From: Erinaceus europaeus
Taxonomy: Eukaryota; Chordata; Mammalia; Eulipotyphla; Erinaceidae
Reading direction: 5' to 3'
Assembly: GCF_950295315.1 (NCBI RefSeq)
Contig: NW_026647596.1
Location: forward strand, 1-64,000
Length of the DNA stretch: 64,000 nt
Part shown: positions 62,371 through 64,000 of the stretch, one piece after another
Layout of the letters: every line of letters starts with the position of its first letter
Position numbering within the stretch: position 1 is the first letter of the stretch
Position numbers and translations under genes: made by a program
Notes under the pieces: generated by a model
Seen by the model: the letters and a program-made list of their open reading frames with translations, nothing else
The model's database searches: none
What the model was told of the DNA's origin: nothing

Positions 62371-62556
62371 TGTTGGGACTGAGGAAAGAGCATAATGGTT
62401 ATGGAAAAGACTTTTTTCTTGAGGGTCTGAGGTCACAGGTTCTATGCCCAGCATCACCATAAGCCAGACTGAGCAGTGCTCTGGAGGCTCTCTCTCTATC
62501 TCTCTCTCTTCTCTCTCTCCCTTTCTCAGTAAATAAATAAAATATATTTAAAAAGT
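62371..62556 (+). mobile_element. Type C SINE
   Basis: GGGACTGAGGAAAGAGCATA, TGGTTATGGAAAAGACTT, GAGCAGTGCTCTGGAGGC, tail AAATAAATAAAATAT. Confidence 0.9.
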
Positions 62557-62770
62557 TTACTGTTCAGAATTTCCGGACAGCCGATTCACCATTTGGAGGA
62601 GAGTATCCCATTGTCTACCTTACGTGGTGATTCAAAAGAAAATTCCGCCCTATCTTAGATTTGTGGTGGGATGGATTACAACACTTATTGTTAATGACTT
62701 CGATTAATTACACTGTTAAGTGTTTAAAAACTGAAAATTATTTTGAATATGACTTTCATAATAGTGTTCT

Positions 62771-62807
62771 TTTTTAACTTATTTATTTTATTTTTGAGAG
62801 AGATGCA

Positions 62808-62862
<55 letters not shown>

Positions 62863-62984
62863 AAAAACACCAGAGCACTGCTCAGCTCTGGTTTATAGTG
62901 GTGCAGGGGATTGAACCTGGGACTTTGGAGCCTCAGGCATGAAAGTCTGTTTACATAACTATTATGCTATCTCCCCTGCCCCCG
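62771..62984 (-). mobile_element. Type C SINE with (CA)n and TSD
   Basis: Perfect 12-bp TSD TAATAGTGTTCT at 62759-62770 and 62985-62996. (CA)n at about 62810-62860 grew inside it. CCAGAGCACTGCTCAGCTC, CTCAGGCATGAAAGTC, CTATTATGCTATCTCCCC. Confidence 0.95.
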
Positions 62985-62996
62985 TAATAGTGTTCT

Positions 62997-63555
62997 AAAT
63001 AACTGTAGTTCACATGAGTGAAATACACCAAGCAGCATGCAACAAACAATTCAACAGGAGACTACAGAAGGAAGAGCTTTTCATTTGTGATGAAGAAGAG
63101 AAGCATTTCATTCACCGGGATATTTTTCCTGCATCTTCTCTATGTTTTAGGTGTAGATGTAACTCTCAGATTCTAGAAAGTAGAGCCCTTATTTAGGTGT
63201 AAGTTGAAATCATAGTTCCTTAATGATAAAGGGCATATGGGGGGGGGGCATATGGGACCAGAGTAGGAGATGGTCAGACTCTTGGAGGGCCTACACAGTC
63301 AAGGAGGTGGCCCAAATAATCGTGGTCGAGGATGAGTGATGTTGAACATTGAAAGAAAAGACAGAGGGCCTTTGACACATAATTACTTAAATCATTTCTT
63401 ATTATAAAATTTCAAAAAAAGATTATTTTTGTTCCATGTGGTAGCTTCCCAGGGTTCAGACCCAAGTTATTTAATCTTTTGCTTCAAATGACCTTCTATC
63501 CTTGGATCACTAGAGGTCTCTTCTTAGACATAAATTCATTATATGGTCTATTCAT
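62997..63555. other. No recognised feature
   Basis: Unassigned; G-run at 63239-63248. The 60-codon frame at 63014-63196 has no recognised domain. Confidence 0.45.
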
Positions 63556-63568
63556 AAAACTGACAGTT

Positions 63569-63928
63569 GGGGGTCTGGTGGTAGTGCAGTGGATTAAGTG
63601 CACATGGCATGAAGCGCAGACCAGAGTAAGGATCCTGGTTCGAGCCTCCAGCTCCCCACCTGCAGGGGGGTCACTTCACAGGCAGTGAAGCAGGTTTGCT
63701 GGTGTCTGTTTTTCTCCCTCTCTCTGTCTTCACCTCCTCTCTCCATTTCTCTCTGTCCTATCCAACAGCAACAACAGCAATTATAGCAACAACAACAAGA
63801 ACAACAACAAGGGTAACAACTAGGGCAACAAAATGGGGAAAAATAGCCTCCAGGAGCAGTGGATCCATATTGCAGGCACCGTGTCCCAGCAATAACCCTG
63901 GAAGCAAGAAACCAAACAAACAAACAAA
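63569..63928 (+). mobile_element. Type A SINE, long form with TSD
   Basis: Perfect 13-bp TSD AAAACTGACAGTT at 63556-63568 and 63929-63941. B box GGTTCGAGCC; 3' module CTCCAGGAGCAGTGGATCC; (CAAA)n tail. Confidence 0.96.
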
Positions 63929-64000
63929 AAAACTGACAGTTATCTCAGGTCAGCATATCACTGAGGGAGATATATTAGATATCTTTATCACTTCCAGTGG

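Noticed and set aside
1..64000. CRISPR arrays, operons, bacterial genes or a novel defence system
   Set aside because: The window is vertebrate nuclear DNA; direct repeats are microsatellites and TSDs, and no spacer-repeat pattern exists.

Overview
This is a stretch of mammalian nuclear DNA with no host protein-coding exon that I can support. It looks like intergenic or long-intron sequence, and more than half of it is transposable elements. The repeats point to a hedgehog (Erinaceidae). First, many copies of several tRNA-headed SINE types match the insectivore ERI-type SINEs. Second, there is a fragment of a Vingi non-LTR retrotransposon plus two short internally deleted derivatives; as I recall the literature (Kojima and co-workers, 2011), Vingi among mammals was found only in hedgehogs. 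I cannot tell Erinaceus from Atelerix by eye. SINE types are labelled here for convenience: A (long; head reads GGGAGTCGGGCTGTAGCGC), B (short; tail in CCAATAAATAAA), C (head with ATAGCATAATGGTTATGC), D (CACATGTGCCAGAGTGATG) and E (old, head near ATAGCTCACTTGG).

Layout. 0-9 kb: SINEs of all types, a solo LTR (1002-1292), a full-length RPL30 processed pseudogene (1722-2187), long CT-rich simple repeats (3858-4063) and ancient MIR pieces. 9.6-11 kb: a young 5'-truncated L1 whose ORF2 C-terminus is still open, in a 15-bp target-site duplication (TSD). 12-21 kb: dense nested SINEs, including a head-to-tail SINE dimer (15230-15826) and an inverted SINE pair (18453-18831). 21.5-27.8 kb: an old L1 cut up by younger SINEs. 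28.2-29.8 kb: the Vingi cluster. 33-39 kb: several L1 segments, including an L1 with EN, RT and 3' end but an internal deletion and an AT-rich expansion. 41-44 kb: the 5' part of an L1 with ORF1 on the minus strand, hit by a SINE and then by a solo LTR (42644-43126). 46-52 kb: two copies of a poly(A) element (here called K) with the same 5' end, a 36-unit TTC repeat, and a second short Vingi derivative inside a SINE. 53-64 kb: more SINEs, L1 3' ends, an ORF1 fragment and a third solo LTR (61063-61553).

The insertions form a readable history. MIR and old L1 pieces are the base layer; types B, C and E come next; type A SINEs, the 9.6 kb L1, Vingi pieces and solo LTRs interrupt them and often keep near-perfect TSDs. 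The only open frames above about 150 codons that make sense are retrotransposon remnants; the other long frames come from simple repeats and SINE antisense. Nothing here looks like a functioning gene or a new host system. The most distinctive content is the Vingi family and its short derivatives, three LTRs with 6-bp TSDs, and some unusual compound or truncated SINE insertions.
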